A DNA stretch of 64,000 nt from Acanthococcus lagerstroemiae (GCA_031841125.1 CM063110.1:12023626-12087625); one strand, 5' to 3'; positions 12,482-23,762 are shown, counted from the first letter of the stretch. Notes: generated by a model not told the origin, from the sequence alone. Translations and numbers: made by a program.

Positions 12482-13651
12482 GGGTGATTCTCCGAAAAAT
12501 GACAATTCAACGTGGACAAAAACCAAAAAAAATGAGGTTCACTTTTCAATTTTTTTTCGTTGAAATCGATACTAGGGGTGTTTAGAAATCATATTCCGGT
12601 ACCGGCCGGGCTTAAATTTGATTTTGGAGGGTTGTAAAAAAAATTGTTGTCCGCGTTGAAAGACAAATTTTTCAAGTTTACATAGTGTGATAAGATGAGG
12701 CTGTACGATCACACAGCGGCACCGTGGGTTACAATCTCACGGATCACGGTTTTATGAAGTACCAAAAATTCATCTAGGAAAGTAGTCTCTGCACGAAGAA
12801 GATTTAAAGGCTGTTTCTACAGACTGCTTCTAAGTGTCGAAAGATTCACGTCCTTCAGCGTGGATACAAGGAATACGTGAGTAGCCACGTTGAATAATAT
12901 TTTATGTCCACGTTTAAGGACAAAGTCGCCTTTTCCCTTTTCCCATTGGGTAAATATGCGGAAAATATTTGATACATGTTGCTGAATGTAATGTGGCCAA
13001 CATTAGTTATATTATTACGTTTTTACAAATTCGGAGCTATAAATTCAATATGGCTGTTGATGTCCACGATGAAGGACACTTTTTTTTTTAAACCAGGATC
13101 TCAGCAATAAATGAGTATTTTAGCATACAAATTATCATTATTTCACAGAAGTTCTTACACAGCCTTCTAGAGGAAGTTATGAGGAAGTTATATGAGCATT
13201 TTTTCGAGAAGTTTATGCTTATAGTGGAACCCTACAGAGAGGTTTGAAAATTATCCACGTTGAAGGACATATCTCTTCCTAGACACAACTTTGAGGTATT
13301 CTAAAGGTTACTTAACTTGGTCAGAAAAAGATTGTAAGACCTATACCGTGTTGCCTCAACTTAACTCTTCAACAATGGGAAACAGTAGTTCCTGAAAATG
13401 ATGTATTAAACCCTTCCAGCAAGCAAAAAAAAATACGGAACTAGGCCAGGTTGACACCCACGCTGATGGACATTTCAAGTGCATTTTCGATTTTCTAATG
13501 ATGTTCTGCTGAACTAGGGAGAGCTTTTACCACTGTCTCCATCAGAAAAGTTCATTTCCTCAATTTTGATATATTGCGCATAGCATTCTGATAATAAGTG
13601 GCAGAGTTACAGCCTATTTACATGAATTGTCCATTTTTCGGAGAATTACCC
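12482..13651. mobile_element. TIR element, copy A (1170 bp), with internal CACGTTGA/GGAC motifs
   Basis: The left end GGGTGATTCTCCGAAAAATG is matched by the reverse complement of the right end, GGGTAATTCTCCGAAAAATG. The flanks read GTACGT on the left and ACGTAC on the right, consistent with a 4-bp target duplication (GTAC or ACGT; the palindromic site leaves this ambiguous). It interrupts a satellite monomer. Inside are about eight variants of GTCCACGTTGAAGGACA in both orientations (near 12502, 12648, 12848, 12881, 12905, 13061, 13252, 13452). No transposase ORF. The 4-bp duplication is compatible with several cut-and-paste superfamilies; I cannot assign one. Confidence 0.85.
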
Positions 13652-13655
13652 ACGT

Positions 13656-13820
13656 ACGGAGAAGTTTTCAAAATTATCGAAATTCCATAAAGATGAGATA
13701 ACAACAAATTATTACTCAATTTTTCGCGCTGAGTTCGAATTCGTCGACCAATTCAGGCGCTGACCCTCCGTTGCCAAGATACAGTCAAAAAAGTGGGTAA
13801 ACTGGGGGCCGTGGCTATGC
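13656..13820 (-). repeat. Remainder of inverted satellite arm beyond the TIR insertion
   Basis: Continues the reverse-oriented monomer (GGAGAAGTTTTCAAAATTAT... GACCCTCCGTTGCCAAGATA) that was broken at 12477, then ends near 13820. The stretch 13821-14159 has no recognisable feature. Confidence 0.9.
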
Positions 13821-14159
13821 GATCGCAGAGACGCAGACAGAAAACACGTCGTCGCTACATTCTCCGGACAGCTGATTCTAACTTCGTATCCCTACACAAG
13901 GCTAAACGCTGATGCCAAATTTCCGTACCGCTAGGTGTATTACTCTATTACTACTGTATTGAAACGAGAAATATACGCTGGTGCTTCAACCTCTTGCAAT
14001 TATATTCTGTGTATAACAGCGAACGCGATCTGGTTAAAAACACTGCGCACTAATTTGTATATGAGTATGGAAATACCCTCCTATAGGCACCAAGACTATT
14101 TCTCGTATTTCGCTTGTAGATAGCATTACTAGCCATTTGCGCTCATTCCCATTGAAAAA

Positions 14160-14253
14160 CGTTCAGGCACCAATTTTTGGTGCCTGAACGAAATTTTTGG
14201 TGCCACAATACTGTTTAACCTTACATTTTGGTGCCTCAATGACTGAAAGTAAA

Positions 14254-14256
<3 letters not shown>
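14160..14256. repeat. GGTGCC-rich segment, right member of inverted pair
   Basis: Contains GTTCAGGCACC next to GGTGCCTGAACG (a perfect short palindrome), then TTGGTGCCACAATACTG and TTTTGGTGCCTCAATG. It is an inverted partner of 5391-5540 and abuts an AT microsatellite at 14257. Confidence 0.6.
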
Positions 14257-14315
<59 letters not shown>

Positions 14316-14333
14316 TATAATATATATATTTAT

Positions 14334-14364
<31 letters not shown>

Positions 14365-14402
14365 ATATTATAATATATATATAATATATATATATTATAT
14401 AA
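14257..14402. repeat. AT-rich microsatellite
   Basis: (TA)n with AATATTATAA interruptions, about 145 bp, between the GGTGCC-rich segment and the right 607-bp repeat. Confidence 0.97.
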
Positions 14403-14424
14403 TAATAAGTAACACCTTAATTTT

Positions 14425-15031
14425 GTGGGAAGAAAATCTCAGAAACTATTGAATCAATTGATTCCAAATTTTGGTATATTATGGAGAAGTACTCGAAGTT
14501 GTTAAAATAAGCTTTTGAAGGCAATCGGTCGAGCCGTTCGTGAGTTTTCCTTGAGGACAAAATTTGTGGCAAAAAAATCTCAGGAACTATCGAATCATTT
14601 GATTCCAAATTTTGGTACATTATAGAGAAGTACTCGAAGTTGTATTGGTGAAAGTTTGATGACAATCGGTTGAGTCGTTCACGAGTTTCCTCAATTTAAG
14701 CTCAGCATAAGAAGCGCAATTTTGTGGGAAGAAAATCTCAGAAACTATTGAATCAATTGATTCCAAATTTTGGTATATTATGGAGAAGTACTCGAAGTTG
14801 TTAAAATAAGCTTTTGAAGGCAATCGGTCGAGCCGTTCGTGAGTTTTCCTTGAGGACAAAATTTGTGGCACAAAAATCTCAGGAACTATCGAATCATTTG
14901 ATTCCAAATTTTGGTACATTATAGAGAAGTACTCGAAGTTATATTGGTGAAAGTTTGATGACAATCGGTTGAGTCGTTCAATTTAAGTTCAGCATAAGAA
15001 GCGCAAGGCGACTTATGTACTCGATGTTGTT
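14425..15031. repeat. Right copy of the 607-bp direct repeat
   Basis: Same orientation and same two-unit structure as 2108-2726. By eye the only clear difference is a 12-bp deletion (CACGAGTTTCCT missing near 14980). Both copies end in TACTCGATGTTGTT and then diverge. The pair brackets about 11.7 kb. Confidence 0.9.
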
Positions 15032-15357
15032 TGGGATTTAATTTATACGAAATCAAATTTTGATAGCCGGGTAGTTTTATATTTTTATAATACTATTTCC
15101 CTGTCGAGAGTTGCGTTTTTTAAAACGTGAATGGCCTTAAACATTTCAGCCGAATACCACTAGTCCTTGTCGACATTTGCGTTTTTTAAAACGTTAACGA
15201 CTTAAAACGTGTCGACAGTGTCTTGATTTCGCGAGGAACGAGCGAAGCGAGTTCCGAGTACCTTTCGCTACTACTGCGAGGAACGAGCGAAGCGAGTTCC
15301 GAGTGCTTTTCGGCCGAAGGCCGAAAAGTCGGTACTGCTTTCGCGAAGCGAAAGCAG
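15032..15357. repeat. Palindrome-rich right terminus of the 13-kb insertion
   Basis: Two copies of GCGTTTTTTAAAACGT (near 15111 and 15180) are followed by two copies of GCGAGGAACGAGCGAAGCGA (near 15229 and 15276), CTTTTCGGCCGAAGGCCGAA, and the terminal hairpin CTGCTTTCGC-GAA-GCGAAAGCAG ending at 15357. All are short, CG-rich and self-complementary, unlike the surrounding AT-rich DNA. Confidence 0.75.
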
Positions 15358-16025
15358 TTTTTCTATAATGATTTTTAAATTGAGTATTTCCTGTAACTAA
15401 ATTAGACTTCACACAAAACTGAATCAAACACTCTCCTTTTTCATTTCTCAGTCTTAATCCAAAATACCCGACTATATTACCTTCTTTTCCTTCACCAACT
15501 CTAGCATTCCAATCACCCATAATAGTGAGATTATCTTCACCTCTAACATGCATCCTAAGTCCTTCTAATTCTTTATATATCTCAATCTCTTCGTCCTTGT
15601 GAGTATTAGTAGGCATATACATACTGGTTTGATATTGAATTTTATCAAGATTAACCCGTCACTCTGTTGTTTATAACAAATAACTTTATTACCTATTTGT
15701 TTATTCATAACAATTCCGACACCTGCTTATCCTTTTATTTCTTTTGTATTTATTATTCTGAAGTCTCCTGACCAAAAATCATTCTCCTCTTTCCACCTTA
15801 CTTTACTTATTCCTACTGTTCCAAGATCAAGCCTCTTCATTTCTCTCCTAAGATTCTCTAATCTTCCAACTCCATTCAAGCTTCTCACATTCCAAGTTCC
15901 TATTTTAATTGCGCTTCTCTTTTCAAAACTTTCCCGTGATGATGCTCCTCAAAGTAGCTCCCTCCCGGACATCCGAATGGGGAGCTTTTACGTCCGGAAA
16001 GATTATATACCTGTCGGAATGCCAT
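15358..16025 (-). pseudogene. Non-LTR retrotransposon, 5' end and endonuclease N-terminal part (same element as 1-2107)
   Basis: Read on the minus strand. The segment begins near 16025 with a leader that encodes an AIKIGTWNVRSLN start (about 15915-15870), the classic N-terminus of APE-type endonucleases. It continues through GISKVRW, where the family normally has E at the fourth position (here K, a catalytic loss), an in-frame stop after the NTKEIKG segment, then MPTNTHKDEEIEIYKELEGL and IMGDWNARVGEG, the GDxN catalytic motif (about 15530-15510). It stops after the residues QFKNHYRK, exactly where the homologous protein should continue with the segment found at 2102-1975. Joining 15363 to 2102 across a single TTTTT run restores colinearity (apart from a small frameshift), so this and 1-2107 are two halves of one older element. 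Confidence 0.85.
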
Positions 16026-16242
16026 CATCAGTAATTAATATTTGAAAAAGCTATATTTGCGGGAAAGAGATACTGTTGTAGTTTTTCATTGCTTTCAACA
16101 GGGTTTATCTGTCGGAGTTTGCCTTTTCCTAGGTACTTTTGGCGGGATTTCCGCGATACATTACCTCATAGAGAGTTTTTTCTTTCCTTACTTTTTACGC
16201 TTGAGCCGCCTCACCACAACAAGGTATAACCCAAAAGGAGAC

Positions 16243-16491
16243 AACAATCGAAGGGTAAAGAATGAAAACTCACATTTGCTATTTTACTTCAAGGGTGCAA
16301 ATAGGCAAAATACTGCACAAGTGCAGGAATATCTTTGCTGCGCCTGTGAACGTGGAGTATGTTATACATATCGCATATTCACAGGCGCAGCAAAGATATT
16401 CCTGCACCCGTGTACAGTATTTTGCCTATTTGCGCCTTTGAAGAAAATGGCAAAAATGTGTAGTTCGATTCTTTACCCTTCAATTATTGTT
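16243..16491. mobile_element. Foldback element with ~110-bp arms
   Basis: The left arm 16243-16350 is nearly the exact reverse complement of 16378-16491: CAGGAATATCTTTGCTGCGC against GCGCAGCAAAGATATTCCTG, with a loop of about 27 bp. Typical of a foldback MITE. Its open frame on the plus strand (running from 16042 to 16554) crosses both arms and is not a gene. Confidence 0.9.
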
Positions 16492-18274
16492 GGTCTTCAG
16501 AATTTTCCATTATTATCCGAAAAATGTTCCTTTTACTTTTACGATGAGAAATAATAGACAACACCGTTGCTTTCGACTGAGCCTGTACTAGCAAGAAACA
16601 AGGGGGGAAAACGATCCAAATGCAGAATTGGCCAAAAGCAAACAGTGTGGGCCTTATTAGGCACACCTACCTCATTTACCTGTGATGATTTACGAGTTCA
16701 CTGCACTTGCAGCTTTCTGAAAGATGATCCAGATATTTCGAATGCTCTTGGCTGTGGTTGGTCTACAGACTAGCTAATGTATGTACGAGGTCGCCCCCTC
16801 CGTGTCACTTTTTCTAGTCCAAAGATTAACTTCTGCATTAGCTATACTAAATTTTGGGTTGCTGTATCATATAGCTGCAGAGGTTTTCGGCTAAAACGCG
16901 AAACGAAATATTTATTTGGAAGCAATAACCGCCTTACGGTTTTACGATTAAACGAAACGAATATTCGAATGTTCGAAACCATCGCATCGGCATTATAAGA
17001 TCTCGGCTAATGTCAACAAAACTCAAAATAGGCTCGTGTAAAAACACGTATACGTATATACGCTTACATATCGAAGCTAAAAGTTTCTCGCCCCTTTCGT
17101 CGCTCGCCGCTTCTCGCTTTCGTTCTAACGATAAAACAAAGTGAAAAAAGCGTTATTTTAAAACCGTGAATCGTGTTCAATTAAAAGAACACGGTAATTA
17201 AGAGGTAGCTATAAAACTCTAAAAATATAAAAAATGCGCGGCTGTATTAGTTAATGGAAGATCGGACCATTTACTTTCTAAAAATAAAAATATCAGACGT
17301 ATAACTTTTCAAGATTTGAGCGTACACAGCCGGGGATCCCGCCGTGTTAATTAGTACAGAGCGACTCATTCCGAGTATCTGTTGCTTAAGCTGGCTACCC
17401 TCCCACACCTCGCTTCATCTGTCCTCCCAGCGTCAATCCAATTTCCATGTGTAAAGTCTTCGTTTTATCCGAACATACTCTGGCACTGCTATAATTAGAC
17501 AGCACTAACAGTAAACTTCCACACAATGTGCGATCAGTTCGATCGATAAACGAAAAATCTAACTGGCGTGGTTTTTTGCTGTGTGTTCATACAGTGAGGC
17601 TTTATACGTAAGTTTTGTGCTCCTCGATTCAGATGAAAGGTTTCCTTATATGAAACATTAATCGCCAGAGTTTAACATATTACTCGAAGGCGGCGCATTG
17701 GACCTTTACTAGATCTAGCAAGTTATTTTCTCCCCCCTCCGTAGCTCTTTCATAAATTAAGGTGGTGATTTCAAGCAATCTAACCGTTTTTCACTTCCCG
17801 CTACATCTTCCTTTAAGGGGGAAGATATACCTAAAACTTGAAGTTAAGTAAATGTATACTTACTCGCACAAATACGCCAATTTTTCTAAAGTCATCCGCT
17901 TTACTCCATTCCCTCCAATCAAGAACGTGCTCATTAGAACAGCTGTTATTTTAACATTTTTCACAATTTTACCCGGTTTTCCTCTGACTTTTGTCTTTGT
18001 TCTATGAAAATAACGTTACCATATTTTCAGAAATTTTGAATGATTTTAAGACAGCTCCCAGGGGCTTCAAATTTTAATACAGGATTTACATAAGGATGTG
18101 TCAGCAAACATTTCATTAAGTAAAATCTTTTTTAAGCACCAATTCTTCTGAAGTAATCTGCTAAGCCAAGAGAGCATTTGACCTAAGTCCGCATTTCTAT
18201 ATTTCGATATTTGTGAGTTCATGTGATTATTCTAGGAACTTGAAGAAAAACTATGTTTACCCAATATTACTAGT
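16492..18274. other. Unassigned intergenic sequence
   Basis: No gene, RNA or repeat recognised. Around 16900-17200 the sequence is richer in CGAAACG/TCGC motifs, and 17100-17125 has a CGTCGCTCGCCGCTTCTCGC run. This could be host regulatory DNA but nothing confirms it. Confidence 0.4.
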
Positions 18275-18740
18275 ATTAGCTTTCTGAGGATCTTTATAAG
18301 CGGGGGTGACGCCTAAAATAACCTGAAAAATGGGTTTAGCAACTTTAGAAACTCTACGATAATCGATGTACACATTGGTAACTGTCAAGATTCCAGGTTA
18401 TAGTCCTCAGAGGACCTTGATGAGATGAGATTACAGCTGAAAGTACTTCCGAATTGAACTCCGCGACTCACGAAAGCCGATTTTCAAAGTCATTGATACG
18501 CACATTCGTGACTATCAATATATAGGTTTTCGTCTTCTGTGGACCTTGTTGGGTGAAGGTTGGAGCAGAAATAACCTCAAAATTGAATTTGGAGACTCAA
18601 GAAACCTTATTTTCGATATTCCTGATGTGCCCATATTATATATAAATGACTTTAAAATTTCAAGTTATAGCTCTCAGTGGACCTTTATGGGTAGGGGTCA
18701 CCCTTAAAATAACCTCAAAAATGGATTCAGTGTCCAGAAA
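18275..18740. repeat. Divergent tandem repeat, ~125-137-bp unit, about four copies
   Basis: GGATCTT/GGACCTT recurs at about 18288, 18413, 18540 and 18677, each preceded by CTCAG/TCTGTG and followed by a GGGT..AAAATAACCTCAAAAATGG-like segment. Units are well diverged. Confidence 0.65.
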
Positions 18741-19224
18741 TAGATTACTACGTGTATTTATTTGGGTTCTGTAAGCTTCATCAAACAACCCCTAAATTAC
18801 CCGTCTTGGAACCTCTTGTGCGCCTCGTAAAAGTAATATTTTTTTCAAATTTTCTTCAGAAAGACTACTTTTACGTTATGAAAAATTATGAAAATCAAGT
18901 TTTTTGAGTAGCAAGACTTTTTTTTTTTTTCTATTATTATTAGAATTTTTAAAACGAAAATTGCAGATTTCCCTACAGGAAATCCTATGTTAAGCTTCAA
19001 ACTTCTTCCGCATCGGGTTAAAAAATTTTTAAAAAAATGGGTACCGTTTTGTACCGAACTCGACTACTTTTTCTGGTGGGAACGAAAATCAAAAAATAAA
19101 GGTCATGTAATAAATGCCTCTCGAGTAGATACCTAATTAAATTCAGAGTAAAATAATAAGGGGAGTCTACAGTTTCCAGGATAAATGAAAAGAAAACATG
19201 TCTCATTCATTCCGTCAACTTATA

Positions 19225-20520
19225 CGGGTGTATTGGAAATGGTCAGCTTAAAATTTTCAAGTCAACACGATTTTTTCTTTAATATTTTTTATATTAACGG
19301 CAAAATGATGAAATACGCGCTTAATATTTGGAACTATTAAAAAAAAAAAAAGGAGCACCCATATTATGAGTTAACGTTTACATTACATGCTAAATGGGAG
19401 ATCCAAAATTTTCAAAGGCAAAAATCGACGCCATTCGAAGTGTTCATGTCAAAAGCTGAAGTATTTTCTTCAAAATTTCTTAACTTTGAAGGGTGCATCC
19501 CAAATCGAAGGTAAAATGACAAAAAGCTTCTGAAGTTTTACTTATCAAATGCGAGATCCAAAAATCTTCAACGGCAAAATGCGACGCTGTTTAAAATTTT
19601 GAAATCAAAAGTCGGAATCATTTTTTTTCAAATTTTTCAAATTTGGTGGATATCTCTTAAATCGAGAACAAAATAATTCAGTGCGTCTAAAAATTGGAAT
19701 TCGCAAAGAAAAAGAACTTTTCATTCAGCCATGCGCATGTAAATGGTTGATTTAAAATTCTTAAGCCAAAATGTGGCGCCTTTTTCTCTAAAATTTCTCA
19801 TATTTGGAGGCCATATTCCTAATTAAGGGCAAAATGATAAAATGCGATAAAAGTTCTGAATTAAAAAACAAAGATACCGATCCTCGAGTCAACGTTCAAA
19901 TTTATATGTTAAATGAGAGATCCAATAATTTTCCAGAGGCAAAAAGTAACACTATTCAAAATTTGTTAATCAAAAGCCGAAACCAGTTTTCTTCAAACTT
20001 CTCAAATTTGGAGGATACCTCCCAAATCGGGAACAAAATAACTCAGTGAGTCTAAAAATTGGACTTTTCAAAAGAAGAAAAAAAAACCTTTTTATTTAGT
20101 CATGCGCATGTAAATGGTTATTGTTTAAAATTTTTAAGTCGAAATATGACGCCATTTTCCCTAAAATTTCTCAAACTTGGAGGGTATATTCCAAAGTGAG
20201 AGCAAAATCATTAGATATGAGTAAAGTTTGAAATTTTTGTAAGAAAATGTATGTAGCTCTTATTCAGTCAGACTGGATGTTTAGATGGTAAATAGAAGAC
20301 CCAGAATTTTCAAAGGCAGAAAGAGGCGATGCCATTTTGTCTTTAAAATTTCTCAAATTTCGATTCTATATTTCTATAATTTAATGGTTTTTAAGCTTTT
20401 ATAATTAAAAAAAAAAAAAAGAATTAATTATTCAGCCAGTCTTTAAATACATGGTGAATGGATGACCCAAAATTTTCAAGTTGAAATCTTCAACATTGTA
20501 GGCACAAAATTTCTTAGAAA
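19225..20520. repeat. Divergent tandem repeat, ~160-198-bp unit, about eight copies
   Basis: Recurring order: ATGTAAATGGGAGATCCAAAA, then TTTTCAA(G/A)GCAAAAT, CGACGCCATTT, AAAATTTCTCAAATTTGGAG and ATTCCAAATCGAGGGCAAAA. The first element appears near 19232, 19388, 19548, 19738, 19909, 20107, 20283 and 20455. It has no coding potential. Confidence 0.75.
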
Positions 20521-21830
20521 TTGGGTCAGTTCTGATAGTGAGATCTTGCGAAGGTTAACAAGGAAAAGTCTAAAAAAAATAAATTTAAAAAAATAGCTGC
20601 ATGGTTTTTGCCCTTCGCCTAATGATTGATGATTTGAATCGGTCAATGGTAAAACTACTTGAGTCACCTTTTTAAAATTTTGAAGGAGACATAAAGAGGT
20701 TTCACATCCGTCTTAATAAAGGTACATTTTTTGGTATGCCTTTAAAATGTAGTTTATCGTACCCTCTTCTGGCGCTCAGACTTGAATCATTTTGCTATGG
20801 CAGATGCGTTTTGGCACATATTATGTAGAATTAATTTGTGCAAAGAAACGGTTTTCATTGACTGAAGTGGTTTTATCAATGACCGAATCATTTATTTTAT
20901 TCAGAACTAACTCAAATACCCACAAATTTGTGGACAATAATTATACCTAAAATGGTAATTAATTTGCTTTTAAACGTTCAGATCCTATTCTACTTCAAGA
21001 GAAAAGAAACTTCGTAAATGGCAGCAGGGTAGAAGCAGGGGTAAAAATTGACAAATCTTCACCACTTGAACCTTGAAGAGAGGGCTGAAATTGGCCCATT
21101 TTTACTATACTGTTATTTTTGTCCCCTTTTCGTGGATCTGGATGATTCTGTTTTCACGGCTTTAGAGATTTGGTGAAAAGCAGCGCTAATACTTTTGAAA
21201 ATCTTTTGAAAACAGTTCTCAACTGTTTTTCAGTGTTCTGACCCAGGTCTTATTAATTCATGTGGAGTTCTTATTTTTTTCTTTTGGAGATGATTTTATC
21301 ATGCAAGTTACTTAATTGGAAGTAAGTTTCACTATCAGCAGTCCTCGATGAAGTAACTGATCGATCAGGAGCGACTCATTAATCAAATACAATAACGTAA
21401 TCTAACAATCTAAGTCGGAAATAAATCGGAAATAATCGATAAATCAAAAGTAATAAATTAATCTTTATTAATCGATTAATCAAAAATAATTGATTAACCG
21501 ATAAAATATCAATTAAAGAAACAAATTTTTACAACGTACTTTTGCTGCGGCAGAGTTTCCTTGCGCATGTTTGTTTTTAAGTTAATGGTGGGAGGGGTGC
21601 TCTAAGTATCTTGTAGGTCCCCTTAAGAGCGTGATGTCCAGTGGAAATGGCTTGAGCTGCTAGTTTACTGCGCACCTGCTTTCACTGCTACTCTTAGTAC
21701 ATATAATGGCAAGGCGCTCAATCCCTTGGAATATTTTTCAAATCAGGTACGACGTGGCACCGACCCTTTTGACATACTTAAAATAAACCTACGTGAAATA
21801 ACTCGATAAAAACACTACATTACCTACTGT
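20521..21830. other. Unassigned AT-rich sequence
   Basis: Nothing recognised except a TAATCGATTAATCAAAAATAA-like low-complexity stretch at 21375-21510 (repeated AATCGATAAATC motifs). Confidence 0.5.
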
Positions 21831-22506
21831 ACGTGGGTAATTCTCAGAAAAGTGCGATAGTTTGCGTGTCAGCTATTTTCTCAGCATTATACTCTTTTCA
21901 GAAAATTAAAAATAATAGATTGGTATGTTTATGATTTTTTCTGCTCGACGCAATTGTGTAGAACCCCATACCCCTCCCCCCTTTAGCGGAAAATGAGCTC
22001 AAAGGGCAAAAACTTCCATCAACGTGGACGAGGCTAGCATTTCTTGGAATCATTATTCATTTTTTCACCCTATGCAGAACGAATATGTTTTTTGAAATTA
22101 AAGGCCAAAGTTCTTCTCAACCCATCACTCTACACGTTGAAATGCATTTGAGCGGCCTTTAGTACATTTAAAGGTCGCCTCAAAAGCCATGAAGGTTTAT
22201 GGCTGGTGTAAATTCCATCTCCGTGGTCATTTTTTCGTTCTTACGCATGGCCACCCTGATTCCATATCTAATGTTCGAAACTAGCTGCTTAGCTTCAAAT
22301 CTGTGTCGAGAACTTCGAGCCATGATCGAATTCAACGTCGGAGTTGAGTTAACTTTTCCACAACTAATTATCTGTGAAAATGAGCGCATTTACAGTTCTG
22401 CATATCTATCACCGTGGCTTATCAGTTCTTTCCGGCAATTTTCGCTGTCAACCTGAAAATGCGAAAGAAAACTGTTAAATGTAAGTATAAAAGAAATAGA
22501 TAGGCG

Positions 22507-22806
22507 ATTTAAAAATAAAAATTATATTTGCGAGTTTCAAATGAGAATTCTTAGGAATTATTCTTTCAACGTGGCTAACTCTTTCTTTTCCTCATCCGTG
22601 GTCATTCGGAATTTTTTAGTTATTTTGAATTTCTAACATCGGACATGGTTTTGATAGGTGATTGATTGTGTCGCTGATACGCTGAAGGATGGCTATATCA
22701 TCCGAATGACCACGGATGAGGAAAAGAAAGAGTTAGCCACGTTGAAAGAATAATTCCTAAGAATTCTCATTTGAGACTCGCAAATATAATTTTTATTTTT
22801 AAATAC
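22507..22806. repeat. Hairpin with ~105-bp arms inside TIR element B
   Basis: 22507-22612 and 22697-22806 are near-perfect inverted copies: TTCAACGTGGCTAACTCTTT against AAAGAGTTAGCCACGTTGAA, and CATCCGTGGTCATTCGG against CCGAATGACCACGGATG. The loop is about 85 bp. Confidence 0.9.
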
Positions 22807-23079
22807 TTCGTCCTCCTGTCTCATCTCAACGAGCGCTCAAGTTTGATATCCACTCCAAAACATTAAATTCTTAAACAGGACTCTTAATTTTTAGGTGTAA
22901 GTAATTTGAAGTTCCTCAATTTAGATTAAACAATGACGTATATTATTTAGTTTTTAGAAATTGTGCCAAATTTTGTAATCGAAGTTACTGATTTTTTTTT
23001 CTTCTATTATTTCTAGTTTATATGAAAACGGGGCCAAATTGTTAAAGTTACTATCCTTACATTATAAGTAAAATGCCTT

Positions 23080-23192
23080 GGTGTTGTGGGACGTATGGCG
23101 ATGCACGCATGCCAAAGTGGCCCCTGAGACACCGCACCCCCGGCACCAGAAACTACCCTTTCGGGCATCGCATCAGTACCGAGGGGATGGTC
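23080..23192 (+). repeat. ~113-bp dispersed repeat (GGGACGTATGGCGATG family), copy 1
   Basis: Starts TGTTGTGGGACGTATGGCGA and ends CGGGCATCGCATCAGTACCG. A second copy lies at 51431-51542 and an inverted one at 30012-30103. GC-rich against the AT-rich surroundings. GCGATGC near the start can pair with GCATCGC near the end, so an RNA copy could fold. It is not a recognised SINE or tRNA. Confidence 0.8.
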
Positions 23193-23762
23193 AAGTCACA
23201 TAAACTGTACCAAATTTCGTGATGAAAGTTACTGTAGATTATCAGAAAAATTTCTCATTATTATAAGTAAAGTGCCTTAGTATTTCATAGTTTAAATAGA
23301 AATACAAATAATACAATCGTTATATACATGAACTTACTTTTATGTATTCTCATTGAAGAAGTCATCATTATTCTTCTGCAGGAAACTTTTCATAATGATT
23401 GACCGCAGTGAAAGAAATTCCATCGAAAGGTTGGCGCAGTGAAAGAAATTCCATCGAAAGGTTGGCCACGGATAAGGAAATTCCATCAACGTGGCCAAAT
23501 AATGTTGGCCACGGATAAAGAAGTTCCATCAACGTGGCCAGTATTATCAGCCACGTTGATGGAAATTCCATCAACGTGGTCAATGAATCTTCAAAACGTT
23601 GCCCCTCCTCCCCCCTTCAGTATGACCACAGCTCAATGCCACCTTTTAATTCAAGGACAAGTACAATGGTGATTCCAATGAAAAAAAATTCAAATTGCTC
23701 AATTTTTTTTTGGAAAAAATTAAAAGTTTAAACTGTTGCACTTTTCAGAGAATTACCCACGT

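Larger units (their letters stand above)
21835..23758. mobile_element. TIR element, copy B (1924 bp), same family as 12482-13651
   Basis: The ends GGGTAATTCTCAGAAAAGTG and (reverse complement of the right end) GGGTAATTCTCTGAAAAGTG match each other and copy A. The flanks are GTACGT / ACGTAC as in copy A. The interior contains many TCCATCAACGTGG/CCACGTTGATGGA variants: near 22018, 22215, 22570, 22605, 22705, 22737, and a dense cluster at 23405-23585 where AAATTCCATC and GGTTGGCCACGGATAA repeat every 30-55 bp. It also contains a 105-bp-arm hairpin (22507-22806) and a nested 113-bp repeat (23080-23192). No transposase ORF was found. Confidence 0.85.

Noticed and set aside
16042..16554. 170-codon plus-strand ORF
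   Set aside because: Runs through both arms and the loop of a foldback element; no family resemblance.
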